Assembly (NCBI RefSeq): GCF_918698095.1
Contig: NZ_CAKKLY010000014.1
Location: 1 to 64,000 of the forward strand
Length of the DNA stretch: 64,000 nt
Source of the DNA: Arthrobacter sp. Bi83
Lineage (GTDB): Bacteria; Actinomycetota; Actinomycetes; Actinomycetales; Micrococcaceae
Reading direction: 5' to 3'
Shown here: positions 15,637-23,841 of the stretch, in pieces
Layout of the letters: the number at the start of each line of letters is the position of its first letter
Numbering within the stretch: position 1 is the first letter of the stretch
Translations under genes and position numbers: made by a program
Notes under the pieces: generated by a model
What the model was told of the DNA's origin: nothing
What the model saw: only the letters and a program-made list of their open reading frames with translations
The model's database searches: none

Positions 15637-16467
15637 CTAAAGTCCGAGCAGCTCCTGCACGAGTTCCCGGCATTTCCGGTAGGACGAGGCCTTCGGGTCG
15701 ATCAGCGCGAAGTGGTCGCCCGGGACTTTCACCACCTGGACCGGTGCCCCCGCGGCTCGGGCCGCCGCGGCATAGGCTTCGGACTGGCTCATCGGAACGG
15801 TGTCGTCGTCAAGGCCATGGACCGCGTAGACCGGCACGTCCAGCGGAACCGCGCTCATGGGGTCCGCATATTTGTGGCGCTTGGGATACTTTCCGGCCGA
15901 GCCGCCCATCAGGTTGGTCACAGCCCCGTTGCTGAGATCAAGCCAGTCGGCCTGGGCGAGGTTGAGCAGCCCGGACTGGCTGACCACTCCCGTCAGATGC
16001 ACGGCCTCGCCATTGAGGTTCCGCAGGACCTGCCGGTCAGCGTCCGGGGTGCCAAGTCCTGCCAGCCGGTCCCGGCCGGCGGCCCAGACGGCGAGGTGGC
16101 CGCCGGCGGAGTGCCCCAGCGCCACCACGCGGCCAAGGTCAAGTCCGTGCTCGTCCGCGATTCCGCGGAGTTTGTCGATCCCCGCCAGCACGTCCTCGAA
16201 GGTGTGGGGCCAGCCGCCGCCGTTGCCTGCCCGGCGGTATTCCAGGTTCCAGGCCGCCATCCCGTGGGCCGCAAGGTCCTTGGCCAGTGGCTCGCCCAGC
16301 TCGGCACCGTACTGCGAGCGCCAGTAGCCGCCATGGATGACCACCACCACGCCGCGGAATGCCGGACGCCTGGGGTTCCGGGACGAGGACGGCGGCGGCG
16401 TTTCCGGCAGGAAGAGCTCGCCCCATTGGCTGGGGTGGTCACCGTACTGGTACTTCTGCCGCTTCAC
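15637..16467 (-). CDS. alpha/beta hydrolase, carboxylesterase/formamidase-like
   Basis: 276 aa from a GTG at 16467, chosen because a full AAGGAGG lies 5 nt upstream. The frame stays open to an ATG at 16581 with a TAGGCT -10-like box 6 nt before it, so a longer leaderless form is possible. It has an HGGYW oxyanion motif, GHSAGGH with the nucleophile Ser, and late Asp and His (GLDDDTVP, GDHFALID). The arrangement matches kynurenine-formamidase-like and small-ester hydrolases. The substrate is unknown. No tryptophan-degradation genes are nearby. Confidence 0.85.
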   Translation of the reverse strand: MKRQKYQYGDHPSQWGELFLPETPPPSSSRNPRRPAFRGVVVVIHGGYWRSQYGAELGEPLAKDLAAHGMAAWNLEYRRAGNGGGWPHTFEDVLAGIDKLRGIADEHGLDLGRVVALGHSAGGHLAVWAAGRDRLAGLGTPDADRQVLRNLNGEAVHLTGVVSQSGLLNLAQADWLDLSNGAVTNLMGGSAGKYPKRHKYADPMSAVPLDVPVYAVHGLDDDTVPMSQSEAYAAAARAAGAPVQVVKVPGDHFALIDPKASSYRKCRELVQELLGL

Positions 16468-16722
16468 TGCATCCTCCTTGGGTCCCGGTGGGCAGGAGGC
16501 GACCAGCGCCTCCGGCGTCACCACTGCCGCGGTGCCCGGCAGTCCATGGGAAAGCGGGGTCCGACGGCGCACATCAGCCATGTGCCGAGCCTACAGTGAC
16601 GCCGCTCCCGGCGCGCGGAAGGGTGAGCCGCCCGGCCGTCCGCGCGTTGAAGACCGCCGACAACCTGACCGACGACGGCAGCAGCGGGTGGTGTCACACC
16701 TGCGACTGTCGCACGCCCTTGA

Positions 16723-16728
16723 TAGTTT
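16723..16728 (+). promoter_or_regulatory. -10 box TAGTTT of a leaderless transcript
   Basis: TAnnnT hexamer 6 nt before the ATG at 16735, which places the transcription start on the A of the start codon. No Shine-Dalgarno at a working distance is present. Confidence 0.6.
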
Positions 16729-16734
16729 GGGAGC

Positions 16735-17841
16735 ATGGCAAGCAACTGGGATCGCCTGGACGTCAGTCAGCGCGACTCCGTGCAGGAAAACGTGGAACTC
16801 TATGAGCGCGTCCGGCCTGCCCTGAAGCTTGTCACCCGCGAGGTCCTGCTGACTCTCCGGACCATGCTTAAGGACACCGAGGTCACGCCGCTGTTCGTCA
16901 CCGGCCGCACCAAGACCGTGGAGTCCTTCCGGGAAAAAATCTCGCGGACTGAGGAGTCCCTGGAGCCGGATGGCCCGAGGGTGCTGAAGTTCCCCGATCC
17001 GTTCCGCACGCTCAATGACATGGTGGGCGTCCGCGTCATCACCAAGCTGCCCACGGAAAACGCCGTGGTGGCCAACCTCATCAAACGGCAGCGCCAGCTG
17101 TTCGACTGCCGCGGCGACCGCGAGAAGGACATCGGCTCCATTGAGTCCGGGACCTACGGCTACTCCAGCCGCCACCTGATCCTGCGGACCATCCAGAACG
17201 AGGCCGTCAAGGAGTACCAGCACGTCTTAAACTCCGAAGCACAGCCCAACGGCAGCTACTTCTTCGAATGCCAGATCCGCACGGTGTTTGCGCACGCGTG
17301 GAGCGAGATCGAGCATGACATCCGCTTCAAGGCCGAGGACCCCCGGGCATGGACTCCGCATTTCGACCGCCAGTTCACGGCCACGGCCGCCATGCTGGAA
17401 ACCGTCGAGAGCGCCTTCGCGGACCTGCATGAACGCTACGAGGAGGTCCGCGGCTACTGGGATCTGGAGGGTGAGGGCGCGGCGCAGCTCACGCCCAACC
17501 GCATCCGCGACGTCTGGCGTACGCTGCTGCCGCACGTAGACCGAAAAGTGGATGACGACTGGGGCTGGGCCGCCGAACTCATGGCAGCCCACGGCCTGAA
17601 CCAGACGGTCCAGCTCGCCGGCCTCCTCAGCGCCAACCGCATCACTGAGGTCCGCAAGGCCCTGGACCACCGCTACTCCCCCGGCCCGGACCGGCTGCTG
17701 GATGACCTCCTCCTCTGGCAGTACGGCACCAAACACATTGACCTCACTGCAGAGGCGCCCGACGCCGTTCCACACCCGCGGCGCGACAGCCTCCTGCGGC
17801 GGCTGAAACAGATCGAGCGCTACCGCCAGACCAAGAAGTAG
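16735..17841 (+). CDS. RelA/SpoT-domain protein, stand-alone (p)ppGpp synthetase-like
   Basis: 368 aa, larger than typical small alarmone synthetases (about 210-260) and lacking HD, TGS and ACT domains. Synthetase motifs look intact: RTKTVESFREK (R58, K60, S64, K68), DMVGVRV with the metal Asp (D95), GYSSRHL (142-148) and ECQIRTVFAHAWSEIEHD (178-195). It would transfer pyrophosphate from ATP to GTP or GDP. The C-terminal 150 residues (about 220-368) are helical and unassigned. It is probably leaderless and is followed after 6 bp by a SulP transporter. Confidence 0.85.
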   Translation: MASNWDRLDVSQRDSVQENVELYERVRPALKLVTREVLLTLRTMLKDTEVTPLFVTGRTKTVESFREKISRTEESLEPDGPRVLKFPDPFRTLNDMVGVRVITKLPTENAVVANLIKRQRQLFDCRGDREKDIGSIESGTYGYSSRHLILRTIQNEAVKEYQHVLNSEAQPNGSYFFECQIRTVFAHAWSEIEHDIRFKAEDPRAWTPHFDRQFTATAAMLETVESAFADLHERYEEVRGYWDLEGEGAAQLTPNRIRDVWRTLLPHVDRKVDDDWGWAAELMAAHGLNQTVQLAGLLSANRITEVRKALDHRYSPGPDRLLDDLLLWQYGTKHIDLTAEAPDAVPHPRRDSLLRRLKQIERYRQTKK

Positions 17842-17847
17842 GGACCC

Positions 17848-19350
17848 ATGAAACCCGAACAGCTCCAGTCCGTCCGGGCAACACTCCGCTCCCCGCGCCG
17901 CCTCAAAACCGAGGCGCTGGCAGGCCTCGTGGTGGCCCTCGCCCTGATCCCTGAGGCCATCGCCTTCTCGGTGATCGCCGGGGTGGATCCCCGGATCGGC
18001 CTGTTCGCCTCCTTCACCATGGCCGTGACCATCTCCTTCGTGGGCGGCCGGCCCGCCATGATCTCGGCAGCCACGGGTGCCGTGGCCCTGGTGATCGCCC
18101 CGCTGATGCGAAGCCACGGGCTGGACTACCTGATTTCCGCAGTGATCCTGGCCGGCGTGTTCCAGATCCTGCTGGCTGCCCTCGGCGTCACACGGCTCAT
18201 GCGCTTCATCCCCCGCTCCGTGATGGTGGGGTTCGTCAACGCGCTGGCCATCCTCGTATTCATGGCCCAGCTGCCTGAACTCATCGGTGTCCCGTGGCTC
18301 GTTTATCCGCTGGTGGCAGCGGGGCTTCTGATCGTCGTCGGCCTTCCCCGAATCACGACGGCGGTGCCGTCGCCGCTGGTGGCGATCGTGCTGCTCACCG
18401 TCGTCACCGTCCTTACCGGCATCGAAGTCCCCGCCGTCCAGGACAAGGGGCAGCTGCCGGAAAGCCTCCCCTCGGTATTCATCCCCAACGTTCCCCTGAC
18501 CTGGGAGACGCTCCAGGTGGTCGCGCCCTTTGCACTGTCCATGGCGCTCGTGGGACTGCTGGAATCACTCATGACAGCCAAGTTCGTGGATGACATCACG
18601 GACACTCGCTCCAACAAGACCCGTGAATCCTGGGGGCAGGGCGTGGCTAACATCCTCACCGGTTTCCTGGGCGGCATGGGCGGCTGTGCCGTGATCGGCC
18701 AGACCATGATCAACGTGAAGAGCTCCGGTGCGCGGAGCCGGATCTCCACCTTCCTGGCCGGCGTCTTCCTGCTGGTGCTGGTGGTGGTGTTGGGCGACGT
18801 CGTGGGGCTGATCCCCATGGCCGCCCTGGTGGCCGTCATGATTTTCGTTTCGGCTATCACCTTCGACTGGCACTCGGTGGCTCCGAAGACCCTGAAGCGC
18901 ATGCCGAGGTCCGAGACCGCTGTCATGGTGATTACCGTGGCCACCGTGGTGGCGACGCACAACCTGGCGATCGGCGTCGGCGTCGGGGTGCTCGCGGCGA
19001 TGGCCATGTTCGCCCGGCGCGTGGCCCACTTCGCCACCGTTGAACGGACCGAGGTGGAGCTGAACGGCAGGACCGTGGCCACGTACACCGTAGACGGCGA
19101 ACTGTTCTTCGCCTCCTCCAACGACCTCTACACGCAGTTCGACTACGCCCAGGACGCCGAGCCGCGCATCTCCGGAGTGGTCATCGACCTGCACGCCTCG
19201 CACCTCTGGGACGCCTCCACCGTCGCCGTACTGGACGCGGTGACGGAGAAGTACCGGCGCCACGGCCGGGAGGTTGAGCTGATCGGCCTGAACTCTGCCA
19301 GCATCCAGATGCGCGAAAGGCTGGCCGGTAAACTCAACGCCGGGCACTAA
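17848..19350 (+). CDS. SulP-family inorganic anion transporter with STAS domain
   Basis: 500 aa. About 10-14 membrane segments (residues 25-390) with the SulP pattern early on (LAGLVVALALIPEAIAFSVIAGVDP) and GGMGGCAVIGQTMINVKSG-type text in the middle. A cytosolic STAS domain follows (about 405-495, GELFFASSNDLY, VIDLHASHLWDASTVAVL). Substrates in the family include sulfate and bicarbonate. The YbaR-like architecture does not decide between them. It lies 6 bp after the alarmone synthetase gene, so they share a transcript. Confidence 0.92.
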   Translation: MKPEQLQSVRATLRSPRRLKTEALAGLVVALALIPEAIAFSVIAGVDPRIGLFASFTMAVTISFVGGRPAMISAATGAVALVIAPLMRSHGLDYLISAVILAGVFQILLAALGVTRLMRFIPRSVMVGFVNALAILVFMAQLPELIGVPWLVYPLVAAGLLIVVGLPRITTAVPSPLVAIVLLTVVTVLTGIEVPAVQDKGQLPESLPSVFIPNVPLTWETLQVVAPFALSMALVGLLESLMTAKFVDDITDTRSNKTRESWGQGVANILTGFLGGMGGCAVIGQTMINVKSSGARSRISTFLAGVFLLVLVVVLGDVVGLIPMAALVAVMIFVSAITFDWHSVAPKTLKRMPRSETAVMVITVATVVATHNLAIGVGVGVLAAMAMFARRVAHFATVERTEVELNGRTVATYTVDGELFFASSNDLYTQFDYAQDAEPRISGVVIDLHASHLWDASTVAVLDAVTEKYRRHGREVELIGLNSASIQMRERLAGKLNAGH

Positions 19351-19468
19351 TGCATACAGCCCAAAAATCCCGCACATAACAGCGTGTCGTTACCTTAATG
19401 TGACTTTCGGCGTTCGCTCGCGTACCGTTGAAACCGTGCCTTCCTCACCGAGGAGGGCGCTCCCGCGC

Positions 19469-19660
19469 TGATTGCCTAACTCTGCCGCAGCCCGGGATCC
19501 TCTCGAAGACCATGTCCGGCAGAGACGGGGAAACCAATTTTCGGCCTGTTTCTACGGGCCTTGGGGTGAAGCCGCACAGTTCCTGATTCCGTTCAGGCGC
19601 GCGGCCGGGTGTCTCCCATCCGAATCCGACAGCTCACCTCGCAGGCATCGGGAGAGGCTC
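19469..19660 (+). promoter_or_regulatory. cyclic di-AMP riboswitch (ydaO/yuaA class)
   Basis: The leader before the peptidase gene contains the conserved ydaO pieces in order: TTGCCTAACTCTGCCG at the 5' side, GACGGGGAAACCAA, CTTGGGGTGAAGCC and, at the 3' side, CCGAATCCGACAGCTCACC followed by TCGCAGGCATCGGGAGAGG. This class binds c-di-AMP and commonly turns genes off. In actinobacteria it precedes cell-wall hydrolase (NlpC/P60, Rpf) and transport genes. It ends within about 10 nt of the start codon, so it may act on translation or by early termination. Confidence 0.92.
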
Positions 19661-19664
19661 CTTC

Positions 19665-20477
19665 ATGTCGTCACGCACTACCCCTGCCCGCCGCACAGCG
19701 GCCAGCCGTTCAAACCGCTTCGCTTCCGTCTCCCGCGCTGTCACGGCCAACGCCGGAGGACTGGGACGCCAGGCCGCCGTCATCCTCGCAGCATCGGGAC
19801 TTGCCTTCACCGGCAGCATGGCAGCGAACGCCGCCAGCGCCCCGGCCCAGAAGAACGCGGCCCCGGCCGCGGCCCCCGAAGCCGTCAGCCACGTACAAGC
19901 GCCGCTGAGCGCGGACGCCAGCGTCAAGATCGACTTCGAGCGCCCCGCCGTGAAGTCCACCCCGGCACCCGTGGTGGAAGCGCCCGTGGTTGAAGCACCG
20001 GCCCCCGCAACCCCCGCTGCTGCCCCGGCACCTGCTGCCGCTCCGATTGCTGCACCTGTTGCCGCTCCGGCACCGAAAATCGCGCCGGCTCCGAAGATCA
20101 CCGTCCAGGCCGCCCCGGCCCCCGCAAAGGCTCCTGCTCACGCAGCAGCAGCCGGCAGCGTGAACGCCTCGATGGTCTCGGCGGCCTACGCACAGCTGGG
20201 GATCACCCAGGACTGCACCGCGATGGTGGAGAAGGCCCTGGGCGCTTCCGGCATTCCGGTGGGCGACCTCGCTCCGATGCAGTTCATGAACTACGGATCC
20301 GTCGTCTCCACCCCCCAGCCCGGAGACATGGTTGTGCAGTCCGGCCACGTGGGAATCTTCGTCGGCGGAGGCAAGGTCCTCAGCGGCGGCATGAACGGTG
20401 TCAACGAGACCGTGGTGCACCCGCTGTCCTGGCTGACAGCCACGGGTCCGGTCACCTTCGTGCGAGCCCACGCCTAA
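19665..20477 (+). CDS. secreted NlpC/P60-like cell-wall peptidase
   Basis: 270 aa. A long basic N-terminus and hydrophobic signal segment (about 35-58) precede an Ala/Pro-rich wall-spanning linker (about 60-162). The C-terminal catalytic domain (about 165-270) has catalytic Cys in TQDCTAMVEKAL (C184) and His in QSGHVGIFVGGGK (H228), the NlpC/P60 order. It would cut stem peptides of peptidoglycan. Control by the c-di-AMP riboswitch just upstream ties wall remodelling to osmotic or wall-stress signalling, as known for this riboswitch regulon. Confidence 0.9.
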   Translation: MSSRTTPARRTAASRSNRFASVSRAVTANAGGLGRQAAVILAASGLAFTGSMAANAASAPAQKNAAPAAAPEAVSHVQAPLSADASVKIDFERPAVKSTPAPVVEAPVVEAPAPATPAAAPAPAAAPIAAPVAAPAPKIAPAPKITVQAAPAPAKAPAHAAAAGSVNASMVSAAYAQLGITQDCTAMVEKALGASGIPVGDLAPMQFMNYGSVVSTPQPGDMVVQSGHVGIFVGGGKVLSGGMNGVNETVVHPLSWLTATGPVTFVRAHA

Positions 20478-20515
20478 CAGCCCGCATTCGCTGTGCGCAT
20501 CACCGCGCACTCCAG

Positions 20516-20617
20516 CCGCGCGCTGCAACGAGCCGCGCGCTGCAACGAGCCGCGCGCTGGAACGAGCCGCGCGCTGGAACGAGCCGCGCGCTGGAACGAG
20601 CCGCGCGCTGGAACGAG
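20516..20617. repeat. six tandem 17-bp repeats
   Basis: Six head-to-tail copies of CCGCGCGCTGSAACGAG: two with C and four with G at the variable base. They lie between the convergent peptidase and GGDEF genes and run into the terminator. Each unit carries the alternating purine-pyrimidine stretch CGCGCG. The array is not in a gene on either strand. Confidence 0.95.
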
Positions 20618-20660
20618 CCGGTGTTCCGCTGCCTTGGGGGCAGCGGTGCACCGGCTCTTT
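20615..20660. terminator. bidirectional terminator after the repeat array
   Basis: GAGCCGGTG pairs with CACCGGCTC and CCGCTGCC with GGCAGCGG, with a two-base internal mismatch and a short loop. TTT follows on the plus side. It serves the convergent peptidase and GGDEF genes. Confidence 0.85.
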
Positions 20661-20683
20661 CGTGCTCGGCGGGCCCGCCCCAC

Positions 20684-21823
20684 TTAGCCCTGCACGCTGC
20701 GGTTGCGCCCCCGGGACTTTGCCTCGTACAGCGCGGCATCGGCGGCCGCGATCGGCTGGTCCAGGCTTGCCGTTCCGGCTTCGATCAGCGCGATGCCGTA
20801 ACTGACCGTGGGCATCCTGGGCACATCGGGCAGGGCGCCGTCGGCGAGCCGACGGCTGATCTCCGCCGTGATGGTCTCGGCGCGGTAGGGGCTTGCCCCC
20901 GGTACCACCAGGATGAACTCCTCGCCGCCATACCTGCCCACGATGTCAGTTGAGCGGACGGTCGCGCGGCAGGCGTCGGCGAAGGCCCGAAGCGCCAGAT
21001 CGCCGGCCGCGTGGCCGTAGGTGTCATTGATGGATTTGAAGTGATCAAGGTCCGCCAGGATCAGCGATCCAAAGCTCTCGGTCAGCGGGCTGCGGCGCAA
21101 CTGCTTGGCTGCTCTGTCCAGGAACGCAGAACGGTTGAGAAGGCCCGTGAGGCCGTCCTGGGTGGCGACGGTTCGCAGCGCCCGCGTCTGCTGTTCGGTA
21201 CTGAGCCCGGCCATGCTGAACGAAACCACCGCCAGGAGCACCATGGTGACAAGCGTGGTTATGGCGGACCCGAAGTAGGCGACAAACGTTGGGCTGTTCG
21301 GGCCCTCGGCGATAAACACGACCAGCCGGCCCAGGTAGAACGCCGACACGCCCGCAGCCACGATGGCCATGGGTATACGGACCCTTGAATAGCCCGGCTC
21401 CAAGCGCCACAGTTCGCGTGCCGTGAGGCCGATCATCAGGGACATCGACGCCAGGAAAACGGCGCCGCCGGACCAGATGTTCGAACCGGGGTGATCAACA
21501 GCGGAAGCTATTCCCGCGGAGACGGGCACGGCGGTGAGGAGCCAGAAGTTGTATCCCGGCGTTCGCAGCGAACGCGCGCCTGCCCAGGCACTGGACGCAC
21601 CGGCAACGAGCAGGATATTCCCCAACGTATTGGCCCACCACTGCTGGGGCGTGCCGTTGAGGAGAAAGCAGGCGGAACCCGAGAGAAACAGCAGCAAGGC
21701 GAGGCACCACCACCCGCTGTACGGGGAGCGCGTACTGCGGAAAGCCGAGAAGTAAAACAAGAGACCCAGGGCCAGAGCCATCACGGCAAAGGCAACCCGC
21801 AGTGTTGCCGTGTCGAGCACCAT
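20684..21823 (-). CDS. membrane diguanylate cyclase (GGDEF)
   Basis: 379 aa from the ATG at 21823 (GGGGGAG 7 nt upstream). About six membrane helices fill residues 1-205. A short linker leads to a GGDEF domain (about 220-379) with the active RYGGEEF loop, DLDHFKSINDTYGHAAGD and the RSTD inhibitory (I) site five residues before GGEEF. It should make c-di-GMP from two GTP and be feedback-inhibited. The N-terminal domain is an unassigned membrane sensor. No EAL domain is present here. Confidence 0.92.
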   Translation of the reverse strand: MVLDTATLRVAFAVMALALGLLFYFSAFRSTRSPYSGWWCLALLLFLSGSACFLLNGTPQQWWANTLGNILLVAGASSAWAGARSLRTPGYNFWLLTAVPVSAGIASAVDHPGSNIWSGGAVFLASMSLMIGLTARELWRLEPGYSRVRIPMAIVAAGVSAFYLGRLVVFIAEGPNSPTFVAYFGSAITTLVTMVLLAVVSFSMAGLSTEQQTRALRTVATQDGLTGLLNRSAFLDRAAKQLRRSPLTESFGSLILADLDHFKSINDTYGHAAGDLALRAFADACRATVRSTDIVGRYGGEEFILVVPGASPYRAETITAEISRRLADGALPDVPRMPTVSYGIALIEAGTASLDQPIAAADAALYEAKSRGRNRSVQG

Positions 21824-21893
21824 GCCGCATCTCCCCCGAATCCCCATTCGTTGCTGACCCAGTATCGCACCGCTGAAGGCTCAACTATCAGGA

Positions 21894-21917
21894 CGCTTAC
21901 CAAAATTTTTGTAAGCG
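21894..21917. promoter_or_regulatory. inverted repeat CGCTTAC-N10-GTAAGCG
   Basis: Perfect 7-bp arms (21894-21900, 21911-21917) around an AT-rich centre in the divergent region between the GGDEF gene and the symporter gene. It is a possible regulator site. The half-site GTAAGC recurs in the palindrome at 58063-58076. Confidence 0.45.
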
Positions 21918-21984
21918 CCGACACATTTGTCTGACATCTGTTCACGAATTTCCCCGACGCGCAATTCAGTGTCAGCATTATTGG

Positions 21985-23007
21985 ATGCTTGAGGCAACAA
22001 CAAAACCCGAAACCGCTCCGCTCGCCGCTCCGCTCGCCGCTGACGCCGCCGTCGAGCCCCTGAACCCGGCGCTGGCCGCGGAGGCGAAGATTGCCCGCGT
22101 CGCCGTGACCGTTTTCCCCCTGCTGGTGCTCGCCGCCGGCGTGGCGGGCTTCCTTCTCCCCGGTGCGTTCAAACCGCTTGGCCCCGGCGTTCCTTACCTG
22201 CTGGGCATCATCATGTTCTGCATGGGCCTGACGCTCACGCCGCCGGATTTCGCGGCGGTGGCCAAGCGGCCTTGGGCGGTGGTGCTCGGCATCGTTGCCC
22301 ACTACGTGATCATGCCCGGAGCGGGCTGGCTGATCGCACAGCTGCTTCACTTGGAGCCCGCGCTTGCCGTGGGCCTGATCCTGGTGGGTTGCGCACCCTC
22401 CGGCACGGCTTCCAACGTGATGGCGTTCCTGGCCAAGGGCGATGTTGCGCTCTCAGTGGCCGTCGCCAGCGTTTCGACGCTCATCGCCCCGATCGTCACT
22501 CCGGTGCTGGTGCTCTTCCTCGCCGGATCGTTCCTGAGCATCGACGCCGGGGGCATGGTTCTCGACATCGTCAAGACGGTTTTGTTGCCGGTCATCGCCG
22601 GGCTGCTGGCGCGGCTGTTCCTCAAGAACCTGGTCGCAAAGGCACTGCCGGCACTTCCGTGGGCGTCCGCCGTCGTAATTTCCCTGATTGTGGCAGTGGT
22701 AGTGGCTGGCAGCGCCAGCAAGATCGTGGCCGCCGGGGGCATTGTGTTCCTCGCCGTGGTTCTGCATAACGGCTTCGGGCTGGGGCTGGGACACCTCGCC
22801 GGGAAGCTGGGGCGCCTGGACGACAAGGCCCGCAGGGCGCTGGCTTTCGAGGTGGGCATGCAGAACTCGGGCCTGGCTGCAACGCTCGCCACCGCTCACT
22901 TCAGCCCGCTGGCGGCGCTGCCGTCGGCCGTCTTCTCGCTGTGGCACAACATCTCCGGTGCGATCGTGGCCGCGTGGCTCGCCCGGAAGCCGCTGCGCGA
23001 TTCCTAG
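21985..23007 (+). CDS. bile acid:sodium symporter (BASS) family transporter
   Basis: 340 aa with about ten membrane helices after a 35-residue Ala/Pro-rich cytosolic N-terminus. BASS marks are FCMGLTLTPPDF, VGCAPSGTASNVMAFLAKGD and EVGMQNSGLAATLA. The family imports organic anions with sodium; bacterial members include pantothenate-precursor and other carboxylate carriers. No Shine-Dalgarno precedes the ATG (ATTATTGGATG), so the start or mode of initiation is uncertain. Confidence 0.9.
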   Translation: MLEATTKPETAPLAAPLAADAAVEPLNPALAAEAKIARVAVTVFPLLVLAAGVAGFLLPGAFKPLGPGVPYLLGIIMFCMGLTLTPPDFAAVAKRPWAVVLGIVAHYVIMPGAGWLIAQLLHLEPALAVGLILVGCAPSGTASNVMAFLAKGDVALSVAVASVSTLIAPIVTPVLVLFLAGSFLSIDAGGMVLDIVKTVLLPVIAGLLARLFLKNLVAKALPALPWASAVVISLIVAVVVAGSASKIVAAGGIVFLAVVLHNGFGLGLGHLAGKLGRLDDKARRALAFEVGMQNSGLAATLATAHFSPLAALPSAVFSLWHNISGAIVAAWLARKPLRDS

Positions 23008-23022
23008 AGGCGAAACGGACGC

Positions 23023-23625
23023 TTAAGCAGACGCCGCCAAGTGCGGACGGTTCCCGGGATCCGCGGCGGGTTTGCGAAGCGCCTTCAGCGCCCCTGCCCA
23101 GGCGACCACCTGGCCGAAAAGCCTTTCCAGGTTCTTTTCCGCCATCTCCGAGGGCGTGAAGGTCCGGTAGTTCTCAAATTCCGTGGCCAGCGGCAGCGCT
23201 ACCTGGGCGCGGACGTCGGCCATCTGGAGTTCAGCAGCCACGCCCCGCAGGTGCTCCACGGCGCGGATTCCACCCGCGCTGCCGTAGCTGACGAAGCCGG
23301 CCGCCTTGTTGTTCCATTCCTCGTAGACGTAGTCCAGGGCGTTCTTGAGCGCACCGGGAATCGAGTGGTTGTATTCGCCGGTCACGAAGATGTAGCCGTC
23401 AAACCGGGTCACTGCGTCTGCCCACGCTTTGGTGTGCTCCTGGTCGTGGTGGCCCAGGGACGGCGGGAGCGGTTCGTCGAGCAGCGGGAGGTCGTAGTCG
23501 GCCACGTCAAGGAGTTCGAACCGGGCGTCAGTGCGTTTGGCGGCGCGCGCCATGACCCAGTCCGCCACCGGCTTTCCCAGCCGGCCCGGCCGGGTGCTTC
23601 CAAGAACGATCGCGATCCTTGTCAT
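23023..23625 (-). CDS. NAD(P)H-dependent FMN reductase (flavodoxin-like)
   Basis: 200 aa from the ATG at 23625 (GGGGAGA upstream). The FMN phosphate loop LGSTRPGRLG is near the N-terminus, followed by GEYNHSIPGALKNALDYVYEEW and GSAGGIRAVEHLR, as in the SsuE/YwqN/ChrR quinone- or azo-reductase group. It would reduce FMN, quinones or nitro compounds in the cytosol. It is convergent with the symporter gene, only 15 bp away. A link to the organosulfur operon 1 kb away is possible but unproved. Confidence 0.9.
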   Translation of the reverse strand: MTRIAIVLGSTRPGRLGKPVADWVMARAAKRTDARFELLDVADYDLPLLDEPLPPSLGHHDQEHTKAWADAVTRFDGYIFVTGEYNHSIPGALKNALDYVYEEWNNKAAGFVSYGSAGGIRAVEHLRGVAAELQMADVRAQVALPLATEFENYRTFTPSEMAEKNLERLFGQVVAWAGALKALRKPAADPGNRPHLAASA

Positions 23626-23841
23626 GGCAGGTCTCCCCTCCGGAACTGTTTGCTTGCCACATTGACTAAACAAATGGCCGGGGGCGGTTCTTCCCGGGGC
23701 TTCCTCCCGACGCTGGGCAGCGCGGTGACCTCCGGGGATATTGACGTCCGCGGACGGCGCTGGCAACGTCGTTACCACCGGCCACGGGGAAGCGGCCGGT
23801 TTCGTAGAGGCGGTCGGTCCTGGGGAGGCGGTGCAATACAG

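Noticed and set aside
20516..20617. CRISPR-like array
   Set aside because: Units are 17 bp, directly joined without spacers, and no cas gene is near. It is a simple tandem repeat.
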